A stretch of DNA of 59,466 bases from Candidatus Saganbacteria bacterium (GTDB taxonomy: Bacteria; Margulisbacteria; WOR-1; O2-12-FULL-45-9). Each line of letters starts with the position of its first letter. Positions within the stretch are counted from its first letter, which is position 1. The position numbers were made by a program, and so were the translations under genes. The stretch lies in the NCBI GenBank assembly GCA_016219705.1, contig JACRKQ010000012.1, positions 1 through 59,466 of the forward strand. The letters are read 5' to 3'. Positions 17,276 through 27,087 of this stretch are shown piece by piece. The notes beneath the pieces are model-generated. The model worked only from the letters and a program-made list of their open reading frames with translations. It was not told the origin of the DNA and searched no databases.

Positions 17276-18943
17276 ATGTTAAACAGACCTAGAGCAATAT
17301 CTAATCTGCGAACAAATATTCATCAAACAAGACGCTATGATGTTGCCATAATAGGCGCGGGCGTAGTTGGTTCTGCCGTTGCTGTTTCTTGCGCGCGTAG
17401 AGGCTGGTCTGTCCTCGTATTGGACAAAGGCGATCTGGCGGGAGAAACTTCATCAAACAGCACAGGCCTTCTTCACGGAGGGGCCCGATATGCGGAAAAG
17501 TTAGAATTTGGCATGGTGCTTTCAGCCATCCGTGGGCGCGAATATTTCAAGAAGGCTTTCCCAAATTTAGTTGTTGAAAGGCAATATTTTGTTCCAGCCT
17601 TTCAGGCAGGGAAGCATGGTTATCGAAAAATGCAGATCGGCCGATGGTTGTATGACCTGACTAAACTGTTTGGGTTGAGTTCCTTCCCTAGAGGCAGGAC
17701 GATAAGCGCCGCTGAGTTATCATCGGAAAACATTCCTTGGGCGCAAGATAAGGTCAGGGGCGGATCGTTTTTCTGGGATGGGCAAACTGACGATCATCGC
17801 TTAGCCTTAACGATGTTAATGATTGCGGCTCAACATCAGGCTGATATTATCAGCAGAATGGAATGCAGAGGCTTTGTTCATGATGGAGGCAGGGAAGGCG
17901 GCGTTAGTGGGATTGAGGCAAGAGATCTGCTAAGTGATGAGATATTTAACGTTAAAGCTGATGCGATTGTAAACGCTGCGGGGCCTTGGGCCCAAGATGT
18001 ATATGGATTAAATGATCCGCCAGCCTCCCAATTTCAAACGCTTGATGCAGGGTCTCATCTGATCGTACGCAATTTTTTTGGCCGGCCAATGAACTTTGGC
18101 TTTTTTGCGGAATTCAAAGATGGGCGATTGGTTTTTATCCTGCCGCATGGGCGCAATCTCCTTGTTGGCACGACTTCCGAAGGAAGAAGAGAATCGATCG
18201 ATAATGTACTTCCGGTTTTGCGGCATAACCAATATCTTCTTAACGGAGTGAACAATCTTTTCCCTTTTGCCGCTCTTAAGCCTGCCGATATAATATATGC
18301 GTATTCCGCGCACCGGGCTTTATTTAATGACACCAAGGCAAAGAACTCTGATGCTTTGTCCCGAGAAAATAAAATATTCATCTCCCCTCAAGGATTAATT
18401 ACTATTATCGGCGGGAAAATAACCACTGCGCCTTTGATCGGTGAAAAGGTGGCTAGCTTGGTCGCTAGAGGCAAGAATCTTCCCTTCGATCGCCTTTCAA
18501 CAAAGATGCCTTTTGAATCTTTGGACGAAACAGACAGACTTTTGTTTGTTAATGATAAAGCCCAGATTTTAATGGACAGATATCATATCGATCGAAGGCG
18601 ATGCGAACACCTGTTATTAAAATATGGAATGCGTGCGAGAGCTGTGCTTGATGCGGCGGAAGGTGACGAAAAATTATTACTTCCTTTAGAACCAGGGGGA
18701 ATGGAGGTTGGGGCGCAGGTAGTATATGCTGCCAGAAACGAAATGGCTCTTGGGGTAATCGATGTTCTGTCGCGAAGAATTAGATTGGAAAGAGAAGTTG
18801 GCAATGGCCTTAGCGCTTCATCAGTAGTTTCTCATATCTTGGCTAAAGAACTAGACTGGTCCAAATCGGAAACTGCCGCTCAAGCTGCGGCATATCATGA
18901 AAGGGTTAGGAAAGTGGCACAAGCCGTCGGGCGAGAAGTTTAA
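17276..18943 (+). CDS. FAD-dependent glycerol-3-phosphate dehydrogenase-like (GlpA/GlpD)
   Basis: RRYDVAIIGAGVVGSAVAVSCARRGWSVLVLDKGDLAGETSSNSTGLLHGGARY; NAAGPWAQDVYGL; FILPHGRNLLVGTT. Confidence 0.85.
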   Translation: MLNRPRAISNLRTNIHQTRRYDVAIIGAGVVGSAVAVSCARRGWSVLVLDKGDLAGETSSNSTGLLHGGARYAEKLEFGMVLSAIRGREYFKKAFPNLVVERQYFVPAFQAGKHGYRKMQIGRWLYDLTKLFGLSSFPRGRTISAAELSSENIPWAQDKVRGGSFFWDGQTDDHRLALTMLMIAAQHQADIISRMECRGFVHDGGREGGVSGIEARDLLSDEIFNVKADAIVNAAGPWAQDVYGLNDPPASQFQTLDAGSHLIVRNFFGRPMNFGFFAEFKDGRLVFILPHGRNLLVGTTSEGRRESIDNVLPVLRHNQYLLNGVNNLFPFAALKPADIIYAYSAHRALFNDTKAKNSDALSRENKIFISPQGLITIIGGKITTAPLIGEKVASLVARGKNLPFDRLSTKMPFESLDETDRLLFVNDKAQILMDRYHIDRRRCEHLLLKYGMRARAVLDAAEGDEKLLLPLEPGGMEVGAQVVYAARNEMALGVIDVLSRRIRLEREVGNGLSASSVVSHILAKELDWSKSETAAQAAAYHERVRKVAQAVGREV

Positions 18944-20006
18944 CCAAATTATCCAAGCCATTTTCCGTTAACGCCGAAACTTTAACAAATGGTTCATAAG
19001 AGGCCAAAGCCTCGTCAGGCAGAGCTTCACTTAAACAATCAATTTTATTAAAGACCGTAATAATCGGTTTGCTGGAGGCGTTTAATTCATCGAGCACCTG
19101 AAAAACTGCGTTGATCTGTTGTGGCCAATTGGGAGCCGAGATATCCACGATATGCAATAATAAATCAGCTTCGGTCACTTCCTCCAGCGTGGCTCGAAAA
19201 GCGGCAATCAGTTGATGGGGGAGCTTTTGGATAAAACCGACGGTGTCAGTTAATAAAATTGTTTTTTGCGGAGAAATCTCCAGCCTTTTCACGGTGGTGT
19301 CAAGGGTGGCAAATAATTTGTCTTCCGCCAAAACATCGGCGTTAGTCAACGCATTAAGCAGAGTTGATTTTCCGCTATTGGTGTAGCCGACCAGAGCGGC
19401 CAGCGGGAGCTGGCTTTTTTTACGTTTTTCCCGGCGCAAACTTCGTTCCGCGCGCAATTTAGCGATCCCTTTTTTCAGCTCCGAAATCTTGTCGCGAATC
19501 CGACGGCGGTCATATTCCAATTTGCTTTCTCCTGGACCTCTTGTCCCAATTCCTCCGCCCAGGCGCGACATCGAAACGCCGTGTCCCGTCAGCCGGGTGA
19601 TCTGAAATTCCGCCTGAGCCAATTCCACCTGCAATTTACCCTCACGGCTGCGGGCATGCTGGGCAAAAATATCTAAAATTAATTCCGTCCGGTCGATAAC
19701 TTTTGTCTCTAGCGCTTCTTCCAGGTTGCGGGTTTGCGCGGGAGAGAGGTCGACGTCAAAAATTAAAAGATTGGCGCCGGTAGAAGCGATTAATGATTTA
19801 AGCTCCGTTACTTTACCCGAGCCGATAAAATATTTCTGATCGGGGCGGGGCCGTTTTTGCGACAGCGACCCGACGACTTTGGCGTTGGCTGTTTTTGTCA
19901 AACGCGTCAACTCCTCCATAGATGCGGCCAGCGGGAATTCCTGGTCTTGCGGTAATTCGACCCCGACTAAGAGGGCTTTTTCTGGCGCAAAAACATTTTT
20001 TTCCAT
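18906..20006 (-). CDS. hflX: GTPase HflX
   Basis: ARSREGKLQVELAQAEFQITRLTGHGVSMSRLGGGIGTRGPGESKLEYDRRRIRDKI; LVGYTNSGKSTLLNALT. Confidence 0.96.
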   Translation of the reverse strand: MEKNVFAPEKALLVGVELPQDQEFPLAASMEELTRLTKTANAKVVGSLSQKRPRPDQKYFIGSGKVTELKSLIASTGANLLIFDVDLSPAQTRNLEEALETKVIDRTELILDIFAQHARSREGKLQVELAQAEFQITRLTGHGVSMSRLGGGIGTRGPGESKLEYDRRRIRDKISELKKGIAKLRAERSLRREKRKKSQLPLAALVGYTNSGKSTLLNALTNADVLAEDKLFATLDTTVKRLEISPQKTILLTDTVGFIQKLPHQLIAAFRATLEEVTEADLLLHIVDISAPNWPQQINAVFQVLDELNASSKPIITVFNKIDCLSEALPDEALASYEPFVKVSALTENGLDNLVKLLARRLVPLS

Positions 20007-20047
20007 TTCCTCCAGTATAACATGTGTGCTATAATTTCGCTGAGTTT

Positions 20048-21727
20048 ATGGTAGACCGAAATAAATCATTGCGCGATTGCCTGGTCAAAACAAAATTACT
20101 GTCGGAAGAACAGGTCAAGACGGCAATTGAAGAAGGCCGCCGGTCAGGGACAACCTTAATTAAAAGCATTCTCAAGTGCAATTTCCTGGATGAAAAAAAA
20201 CTCATCGATTTCCTGGAAAATGAAATGGATATTCCCCGCGTTGATTTAAGCGCCTACCAGGTCGATAAAAAAGTCCTTAACTCGATACCTTTTGCCACCT
20301 TGCAAAAACACAAAATTATGCCGCTGTTCAAAATTAGCGATATTTTGACAATAGCGACCATTGATCCTTTTGATGTGTTGGCGTTGGATGAGATCAGGTT
20401 GAAGAGTAAATGTGATATCGAACCGATGGTTGCTTCCCTGAAAGAGATCGCCCAGGCGATCAATCAATATTATGGGGTAGCCGGTTCGGTCAATGATCTG
20501 CTCAAGAAGATAGGTTCGGTTGATATCCCGGTTCCCCCTGTTCCCATCGGCATCCCCGAGGAAGAAGCGCCGATTGTTAAATTGGTAAATTTATTAATAA
20601 TGCGGGCGGCTAATGAAGGGGCTTCTGATATCCATATTGAGCCGACGGAACAGCAAGTGCGGATCCGTTATCGGGTGGACGGGGTGATGCACGATGTCTC
20701 TGGCGCTCCGACTTTTTTACATTCCGCTATCATCACCCGGATCAAAGTCTTGGCGCGCATGGATATCGCCGAATCGCGTGTCCCCCAGGATGGCCGGTTT
20801 GAACTGAAGACGGATGACAAGGCTATCGACTTGCGCGTCTCTTCTTATCCGACAATTTACGGCGAATGCCTGGTCATGCGTTTATTAGATAAAAGCAGTA
20901 TCCGTTACAGTCTGGAAGATTTAGGCTTCGGTAAAGATAATTTCGTGAAGTTCCAATCAATTATCGAACGGCCTTACGGCATTATCCTGGTGACCGGACC
21001 GACGGGATCGGGCAAGACCACAACTCTTTACGCCACCCTAAACAGTATTGTCAAACCGGGAATTAATGTCATGACGATTGAAGATCCGGTTGAATATGAA
21101 TTGGGTGGTGTCCGCCAGGCCCAGGTTAATGTCAAGGCGGGGATGGAATATGCCAATGCTTTGCGGGCGATGCTCCGGCAGGACCCTGATGTCATATTAG
21201 TCGGTGAAATCCGGGACCTGGAGACCGCGCGGGTGGCGATCCAGGCCGCCCTAACCGGCCATCTGGTTTTTTCCACCTTGCATACTAATGATGCGGCCGG
21301 CTCAATAACCCGCTTGATTGATATGGGAATTGAACCTTTCTTGGTGACTTCATCGCTGGCGGCGGTTGTGGCCCAGCGCCTGGTGCGGACAATCTGTGAA
21401 TATTGCAAAGAGACTTATAAAGCGCCAAAAGAATTAGTTGACAGGCTAGGTTTGCCGATTAATAAAGACTACCAATTCTATCACGGGAAAGGCTGCGTAC
21501 ATTGCAAAAATTCAGGATACAAGGGACGGATGGGAATTTACGAAATTCTGACCATAACTAATGAGATCCGCGACCTGGCGGTTAAAAAGATCAGCGATGT
21601 GCAGATTAAAGACGCGGCGATTAAGAGCGGGATGAAGACCCTGCGTGAAGATGGAATTGCCAAGGCGCTTGAGGGCAAAACAACCATTGAAGAAGTTTTA
21701 CGGGTAACCCAGCTTGACACGATTTAA
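20048..21727 (+). CDS. pilB: Type IV pilus / type II secretion ATPase PilB/GspE
   Basis: GPTGSGKTTTLYATL, MTIEDPVEYELGGVRQAQVN, ALTGHLVFSTLHTNDA. Confidence 0.95.
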   Translation: MVDRNKSLRDCLVKTKLLSEEQVKTAIEEGRRSGTTLIKSILKCNFLDEKKLIDFLENEMDIPRVDLSAYQVDKKVLNSIPFATLQKHKIMPLFKISDILTIATIDPFDVLALDEIRLKSKCDIEPMVASLKEIAQAINQYYGVAGSVNDLLKKIGSVDIPVPPVPIGIPEEEAPIVKLVNLLIMRAANEGASDIHIEPTEQQVRIRYRVDGVMHDVSGAPTFLHSAIITRIKVLARMDIAESRVPQDGRFELKTDDKAIDLRVSSYPTIYGECLVMRLLDKSSIRYSLEDLGFGKDNFVKFQSIIERPYGIILVTGPTGSGKTTTLYATLNSIVKPGINVMTIEDPVEYELGGVRQAQVNVKAGMEYANALRAMLRQDPDVILVGEIRDLETARVAIQAALTGHLVFSTLHTNDAAGSITRLIDMGIEPFLVTSSLAAVVAQRLVRTICEYCKETYKAPKELVDRLGLPINKDYQFYHGKGCVHCKNSGYKGRMGIYEILTITNEIRDLAVKKISDVQIKDAAIKSGMKTLREDGIAKALEGKTTIEEVLRVTQLDTI

Positions 21728-22940
21728 TTTTAAGGCGCGCGACCGCTATGGCGTCCTCTCCGAAGGGGCGATGGAGGCGGCGGATTCCAAAGCCGTGGCG
21801 CTGCATCTGTCCAGGTCCGGTTTTACTCCTGTGGCGATTGCCTCGGCAGGGACAAACGATCTCTTTGGTCAATTGTCCGCTTGGTTTGCAAAATTTCAAA
21901 ACGTAAAGCCGTCAGAAATTGTGGTTTTTACTCGCCAGCTTTCTTCTATTCTCGACGCTGGCGTGCCTCTCCTTGAAGGGCTTGATGCCGTCCATGAGCA
22001 GGTGCGTAACACCAAGTTCCGCGGCGTCATCAAAACGGTCCGCACAGATATTGAGCGCGGCAGCGCTTTTTCTGACGCGCTCGAAAAACACCAGGCTATT
22101 TTTTCTCTCTTGATCATTAATATGGTGCGGGCGGGGGAAAAGGCCGGCATTTTAAGCGAAGAGCTTGACCAAATTTCCAATCTCATCGAAAAAGATATGG
22201 AGACGGTGGAAAAGATTAAAACGGCGACCCGCTATCCCGTGGTGGTCATCGCTTCGCTGGCGGTGGCCTTTACTATTCTGATGGTGGCGGTCATTCCCCA
22301 ATTTGTAAAATTTTTCGGCGCCTTTAAAACGGAATTACCCCTGCCGACGCGGATATTGATCGGCATGAATTATCTCATCCAGCATTACTGGTATGTGATT
22401 ATAGGGACAGCTGTTTTATCCTCTTATGGCTTCACCCGGGCGCTGGCGACCGAGAAGGGGCGCTACGGCTGGGACCGCTTTATCCTGTCAACGCCGATCT
22501 TCGGCCCGCTTTTTCTCAAAATTTTTCTCTCCCGTTTTGCCCGCATGCTGGCGGCGATGCTCAAAAGCGGCATCCCGATTTTAGAAGCTTTGAGCATCAC
22601 GGCGGCGACGGTGAACAATAAAGTTATTTCTCATGTTATTGTAGACATGCGCGACAAGGTGTCGCAGGGCAAAAGTTTGGTCGAACCGATGAAGGGGAGC
22701 CATGTCTTCCCGCCGATTGCGGTGGCCATGGTGGCGATCGGGGAAAAGGCCGGTTCGTTGGAAAACATGCTCAATAAAGCGGCCGATTATTTTGATCGAG
22801 AAGCTAATTACACGATTGCCAATTTAACGCCGCTCCTGGAGCCGATCTTGATTTTCGGACTGGGCTTTGTCGTCCTGTTATTTGCCCTGGGAATTTTCTT
22901 GCCGATGTGGGACTTGATCAATGTTTATAAAAATTATTAA
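21714..22940 (+). CDS. pilC: Type IV pilus / type II secretion inner-membrane protein PilC/GspF
   Basis: FTRQLSSILDAGVPLLEGLDAV, MVRAGEKAGILSEELDQI, VAIGEKAGSLENML. Confidence 0.94.
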   Translation: MTRFNFKARDRYGVLSEGAMEAADSKAVALHLSRSGFTPVAIASAGTNDLFGQLSAWFAKFQNVKPSEIVVFTRQLSSILDAGVPLLEGLDAVHEQVRNTKFRGVIKTVRTDIERGSAFSDALEKHQAIFSLLIINMVRAGEKAGILSEELDQISNLIEKDMETVEKIKTATRYPVVVIASLAVAFTILMVAVIPQFVKFFGAFKTELPLPTRILIGMNYLIQHYWYVIIGTAVLSSYGFTRALATEKGRYGWDRFILSTPIFGPLFLKIFLSRFARMLAAMLKSGIPILEALSITAATVNNKVISHVIVDMRDKVSQGKSLVEPMKGSHVFPPIAVAMVAIGEKAGSLENMLNKAADYFDREANYTIANLTPLLEPILIFGLGFVVLLFALGIFLPMWDLINVYKNY

Positions 22941-23015
22941 GAAGGGATTGTGGTTTTCTTGACAAGATTTTCTGGTGTGTTAAAATCAGCTAGCCAAGGA
23001 GGTGAAAAAGAGACT

Positions 23016-23423
23016 ATGAAAAAAGGCTTTACCTTAATCGAACTCATTATGGTGATTGTTATCCTGGGTATTTTAGCGGCGACAGCTCTGCCCCGCTTTA
23101 TCGATTTGTCAGCCAAGGCTAAAGATAACGCGGCCAAAGCGAATTTAGGATCGGTGCGCGCGGCAGTGGCGATCAAATATGCCAGCAATGCGGCTAATAA
23201 CATTACTGCTGCTTCCGATAACAGCCAATCCAATTTTATTCCAGTTACAGTTGAGGCTGGCATGTTCCAGGACAGCATCATTCCCACGGAATCTTACAGC
23301 AACAGCAATGCGATTGAACTGGGGAATGCCGCTCCGACCGGAACAACCGGCGGGTGGTATTATAACAGTGTCCAGGGACGGGTTTACATAAACGATACCA
23401 CTAGCGGACGTTCCGGCTATTGA
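23016..23423 (+). CDS. Type IV prepilin-like protein
   Basis: MKKGFTLIELIMVIVILGILAATALPRF. Confidence 0.93.
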   Translation: MKKGFTLIELIMVIVILGILAATALPRFIDLSAKAKDNAAKANLGSVRAAVAIKYASNAANNITAASDNSQSNFIPVTVEAGMFQDSIIPTESYSNSNAIELGNAAPTGTTGGWYYNSVQGRVYINDTTSGRSGY

Positions 23424-23437
23424 TTTTTTTGCTTGAT

Positions 23438-23476
23438 ACAAAAGCCTCATCTCCTTCGGGGGATGAGGCTTTTCGG
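23438..23476. terminator. Rho-independent terminator after the pilin
   Basis: aaaagcctcatc-tccttcggggg-atgaggctttt. Confidence 0.88.
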
Positions 23477-23483
23477 TGATATA

Positions 23484-25763
23484 ATGATTTTTACAAAAAA
23501 AGATGGCTGGGCGCTCCTTACTTTTCTCGGTCTTACGCTGCTTTTTTTCGCCCCCTTCCTTACGGGGGAACAAATTTTAGGCTTCAAGGATCTTTCCCGC
23601 TATTTTTATCCCTTGCGCTTCCTGATGGTCGAGCAGGCCAAAAGCGGACACTGGCCCTTATGGAACCCTTATCTCTTTTGCGGTTTCCCTTTGTTAGCGA
23701 CGCTGCAGATCTGTTTCTTTTATCCCTTAACTCTCCTTTATTATTTTTTACCCTTTAATTTAGCTTTTAACTATTTCACCATCCTGCATTATTTCCTGGC
23801 GGCGGCGTTTATGTATTGCCTTTTGCGTCACTATGATCTTAATCGCTGGAGCGCTCTTTTGGGCGGCTTGCTTTTTAGTTTTTCCGGCTATCTGCTCTCG
23901 GTTTACAACATGAATACCTCTCTAGCGGCCGCCGTCTGGCTGCCGCTGGCGGTTTTATTTTTTGACCGCTGGATGAATGGCGGAAAATTTTCCAATCTTG
24001 CCGGACTGGCGGTCTCTCTGGTTTTAACTTTCCTCGGCGGCGAACCGACAATAATCTATATGACAATATTATTATTATTCGCCTATGCGGTTGTTTTTTC
24101 CCAAACCCGGCGGCAGGGATTTATCAATTTATCGGGGCTAGCTTTAGCCTGCGCCATGGCGGCCGGTTTGGCGGCGGCGCAGCTGCTGCCGTTTATCGAA
24201 TTGGCGCGATTATCCGATCGAACGGGAAAAATTGCTTATGATCTAGCGACCTTCCGTTCTTTTCCGCCGCGGGAGCTGATCAATTTTATTTTTCCGTATT
24301 TTTTTGGCAATGCCGCCCAGTTTGGCAATTTGACGGAAAATTTGATCGGCAAAAATTTTCAAGACTGGTTAATTTCTCCCTATCTGGGGATATTGCCTTT
24401 GCTCTTTGCCGCTTTAGCTTTTAGCCGCCGCCGTCGGCTGGCCTGGTTTTGGCTGGGGACAGCGGTGGTCGGCCTGTTTCTAGCCTTTGGCTGTTATACC
24501 CCGTTTTATCATCTGGCTTATTTATTGCCGGGGATATCGATGATCCGCTATCCAGTCAAATATCTTTTTCTCGTCAATTTTTCTCTCGTCTGGCTGGCGG
24601 CGGCGGGATTTGACAATTTATCGCGCCAGCTAAGGAATGATTCTAAACAACTGGCTCGTATGTGCCGCTGGCTGTTAAATGCGGCTTTTTGTTTGGCTTT
24701 GGCCGCGGCTGCGGCCAATATATGCAAGGCGCGGATAATTCAATTATTGGTCGGGCATTATCCGGCGCAGGCCGCCCAATATTTTATCGTCCTGCTGCGC
24801 AATCTGGTTGATTTTAATCTTTTCAGCTTAACGCTGGTTAGCGCCAATCTCTTTGGTTTCGCTGTTTTGCTGCGCTGGGCCAGCCAAAAAAAAATTCACC
24901 CGAATATTTTTGCCGGTTTGATCTGCCTGCTTATCGCTGTCGACCTGTTCGCCAACAGCATGACGATAATGGTGCCGATCAATGCGAAATTATTTACTGC
25001 TCTCCCCGCGACGTATCGCCGCATGATTGAACAACCGACCAGAGGAAGATTTTTCTATATGCCAGCGGTGGAACAGCAAAACCGGATGACATTCGGCGAA
25101 AATTACGACGAAGCAATGTGGGAGGCCAAAGAGAACTTTACGGCCAATTGGCCCCTGCCGCACCATCTGGCCGATTTTTACGGTTATGAATCAATTAAAC
25201 CCCGGGCGCTGATGGATTATTATCGGAAAGAGTTTGGCGGCGGGCAAAAAATGACCAGCCAAAAACTTAACCAATTATCCGCCTATAATGTTAAATTTAT
25301 TATTTCTGCCGTACCGCTAAATTTCCCGCAACTTAAAATCATAAATGGCCGGTTTAAATTCGGCCGCAATTTTTATCTTTATGAAAATAACGGAGTTTTG
25401 CCGCTGGCCTATATGATCTTTCATGGCCGGACGGCTCGTATGAGCCGACAGACTATTCTTGATTTAAAAACGGCGCAGATTTTAAAATATGAACCAGATG
25501 AAGTTGTGATTAAAGTCGAGACTAAGAAGGCGGGCCAGCTATTTTTATCGGATTCATATTATCCCGGCTGGCGGGCCTGGGTGGATGATCAGCCAGTAAA
25601 AATCGAAAAATCCCAGGGCTTATTCAGGATTGTTCCGGTGCCGATGGGGGAACACCTGGTCCGTTTTCATTACGAACCGCGGTCCTTTTATCTCGGCGGA
25701 ATTATTAGCCTGCTTACTCTCGGGTTAATCCTGGTAGGGGCGGTAGTATTGCGTTACTATTAA
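23484..25763 (+). CDS. YfhO-like multi-pass membrane protein
   Basis: FKDLSRYFYPLRFLMVEQAKSGHWPLWNPYLFCGFPLLA; C-terminal YYPGWRAWVDDQPVKI. Confidence 0.85.
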   Translation: MIFTKKDGWALLTFLGLTLLFFAPFLTGEQILGFKDLSRYFYPLRFLMVEQAKSGHWPLWNPYLFCGFPLLATLQICFFYPLTLLYYFLPFNLAFNYFTILHYFLAAAFMYCLLRHYDLNRWSALLGGLLFSFSGYLLSVYNMNTSLAAAVWLPLAVLFFDRWMNGGKFSNLAGLAVSLVLTFLGGEPTIIYMTILLLFAYAVVFSQTRRQGFINLSGLALACAMAAGLAAAQLLPFIELARLSDRTGKIAYDLATFRSFPPRELINFIFPYFFGNAAQFGNLTENLIGKNFQDWLISPYLGILPLLFAALAFSRRRRLAWFWLGTAVVGLFLAFGCYTPFYHLAYLLPGISMIRYPVKYLFLVNFSLVWLAAAGFDNLSRQLRNDSKQLARMCRWLLNAAFCLALAAAAANICKARIIQLLVGHYPAQAAQYFIVLLRNLVDFNLFSLTLVSANLFGFAVLLRWASQKKIHPNIFAGLICLLIAVDLFANSMTIMVPINAKLFTALPATYRRMIEQPTRGRFFYMPAVEQQNRMTFGENYDEAMWEAKENFTANWPLPHHLADFYGYESIKPRALMDYYRKEFGGGQKMTSQKLNQLSAYNVKFIISAVPLNFPQLKIINGRFKFGRNFYLYENNGVLPLAYMIFHGRTARMSRQTILDLKTAQILKYEPDEVVIKVETKKAGQLFLSDSYYPGWRAWVDDQPVKIEKSQGLFRIVPVPMGEHLVRFHYEPRSFYLGGIISLLTLGLILVGAVVLRYY
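25704..25745. repeat. 3' end of yfhO-like gene, reference copy of direct repeat
   Basis: attagcctgcttactctcgggttaatcctggtaggggcggta. Confidence 0.85.
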
Positions 25764-25816
25764 AATCGTGTTATCATAGTAATGTAATCCTAGTGATTAA
25801 TTAAGGAGATGGTGTT

Positions 25817-27052
25817 GTGCGGGAAGAATTATTTGAGTTGAGCCGGAATTTGGTGGAAAACTACAATCGTCAATATCAGCGGTATTTCTTAAAGGAAAAC
25901 AAGCTTGACAGTCGATTGTCTGTAATTATTGGCCAGCGAGGAATCGGCAAGTCAACGGTGATTGTCCAGTATTTGCTGTCTCATTACGCAAAAGAACTTA
26001 AGGCTAATAAAGCGCTTTTTCTCCAAGCGGACCATTTTCTGGTCAATGAGATCTCTTTATATGAAATTGCTGAACAGTTTAACTCCCTGAATGGGAAAGT
26101 GCTCTGTTTTGATGAAATCCATAAATATGGCGACTGGTCAAGGCAGTTGAAGAGTATTTATGACACTTTTCCTGACTTGAAAATAATTGCTTCCGGCAGT
26201 TCCGCCCTGGAAATTTATAAAGGAACCCATGATTTAAGCCGGCGGGCGATTGTTTATGAAATGAGAGGGCTTTCCTTTAGAGAATTTATAGAAATTACCC
26301 TCAATCTGACACTAGAAGAACATACTTTGACAGATATTCTGCGTCAGCATGCTGAAATTGCTCGCGATATTGCCCAGCAGCTTAAAAGGAAAAACGAAAA
26401 AATTATCCCCTTGTTCAAAAGATATTTAGCTTATGGATATTATCCTTATTTTTTGGAGTTCGAAAATAAGGTCTTGTATTATCTTACGTTGGAACAGAAT
26501 ATTCATACGACGATAGAGGCGGATTTGCCCGCGATAAATCCCAATCTATCCGGCAGCAGCGTAAAAAAAATAAAAAAACTGCTGGCCTTTATCGCCAGCG
26601 CGGTCCCTTTTACCCCCGATCTAAAAAAACTTAAAACAATTTTGGATGTTGGTGATGAAAGAACGCTGAAGTCGTATTTGAAATATCTCGAAGACGCTGG
26701 TTTAATTCTTACCCTTACGGCGGGAGGCAGGGGAATGCGGGAGCTGGAAAAACCGGAGAAAATTTATTTGAATAATTTTAATCAAGCTTATGCTATCTCT
26801 GGTCATTACGGCGCTAATGTTGGCTGTATTAGGGAAACTTTTTTTGCCAATATGTTATCTTCGTTGGCGCGGCTCTCCTACGCTAAACAAGGGGATTTTC
26901 GTGTGAACGATAGGTTTGTCTTTGAAATAGGCGGCAGGAGTAAAAAATTTGATCAAATAAGCGCCATAAAAGATTCTTTTCTGGCGTTGGATGACATCGA
27001 ATACGGCAGCGGTAACAAAATCCCTTTATGGCTCTTTGGCTTTTTATATTAG
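25817..27052 (+). CDS. AAA_14/DUF4143-like ATPase
   Basis: SVIIGQRGIGKSTVIVQYLL; VLCFDEIHKYGDWSRQLKSIYD; KIIASGSSALEIYKGTHDLSRRAIVYEMRGLSFREFIE. Confidence 0.88.
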   Translation: MREELFELSRNLVENYNRQYQRYFLKENKLDSRLSVIIGQRGIGKSTVIVQYLLSHYAKELKANKALFLQADHFLVNEISLYEIAEQFNSLNGKVLCFDEIHKYGDWSRQLKSIYDTFPDLKIIASGSSALEIYKGTHDLSRRAIVYEMRGLSFREFIEITLNLTLEEHTLTDILRQHAEIARDIAQQLKRKNEKIIPLFKRYLAYGYYPYFLEFENKVLYYLTLEQNIHTTIEADLPAINPNLSGSSVKKIKKLLAFIASAVPFTPDLKKLKTILDVGDERTLKSYLKYLEDAGLILTLTAGGRGMRELEKPEKIYLNNFNQAYAISGHYGANVGCIRETFFANMLSSLARLSYAKQGDFRVNDRFVFEIGGRSKKFDQISAIKDSFLALDDIEYGSGNKIPLWLFGFLY

Positions 27053-27087
27053 CCTGCTTACGCTCGGGTTAATCCTAGTGGGGGGAG
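27048..27087. repeat. Relic copy of the yfhO 3' end
   Basis: attagcctgcttacgctcgggttaatcctagtggggggagg; could encode ISLLTLGLILVGGG versus ISLLTLGLILVGAV. Confidence 0.85.

Noticed and set aside
17187-17282. Short ORF MTGIVRFGELNSVEDTAKLSLDIFLEVSILC before the G3PDH-like gene
   Set aside because: Too short to support; could be a leader peptide but there is no independent evidence.
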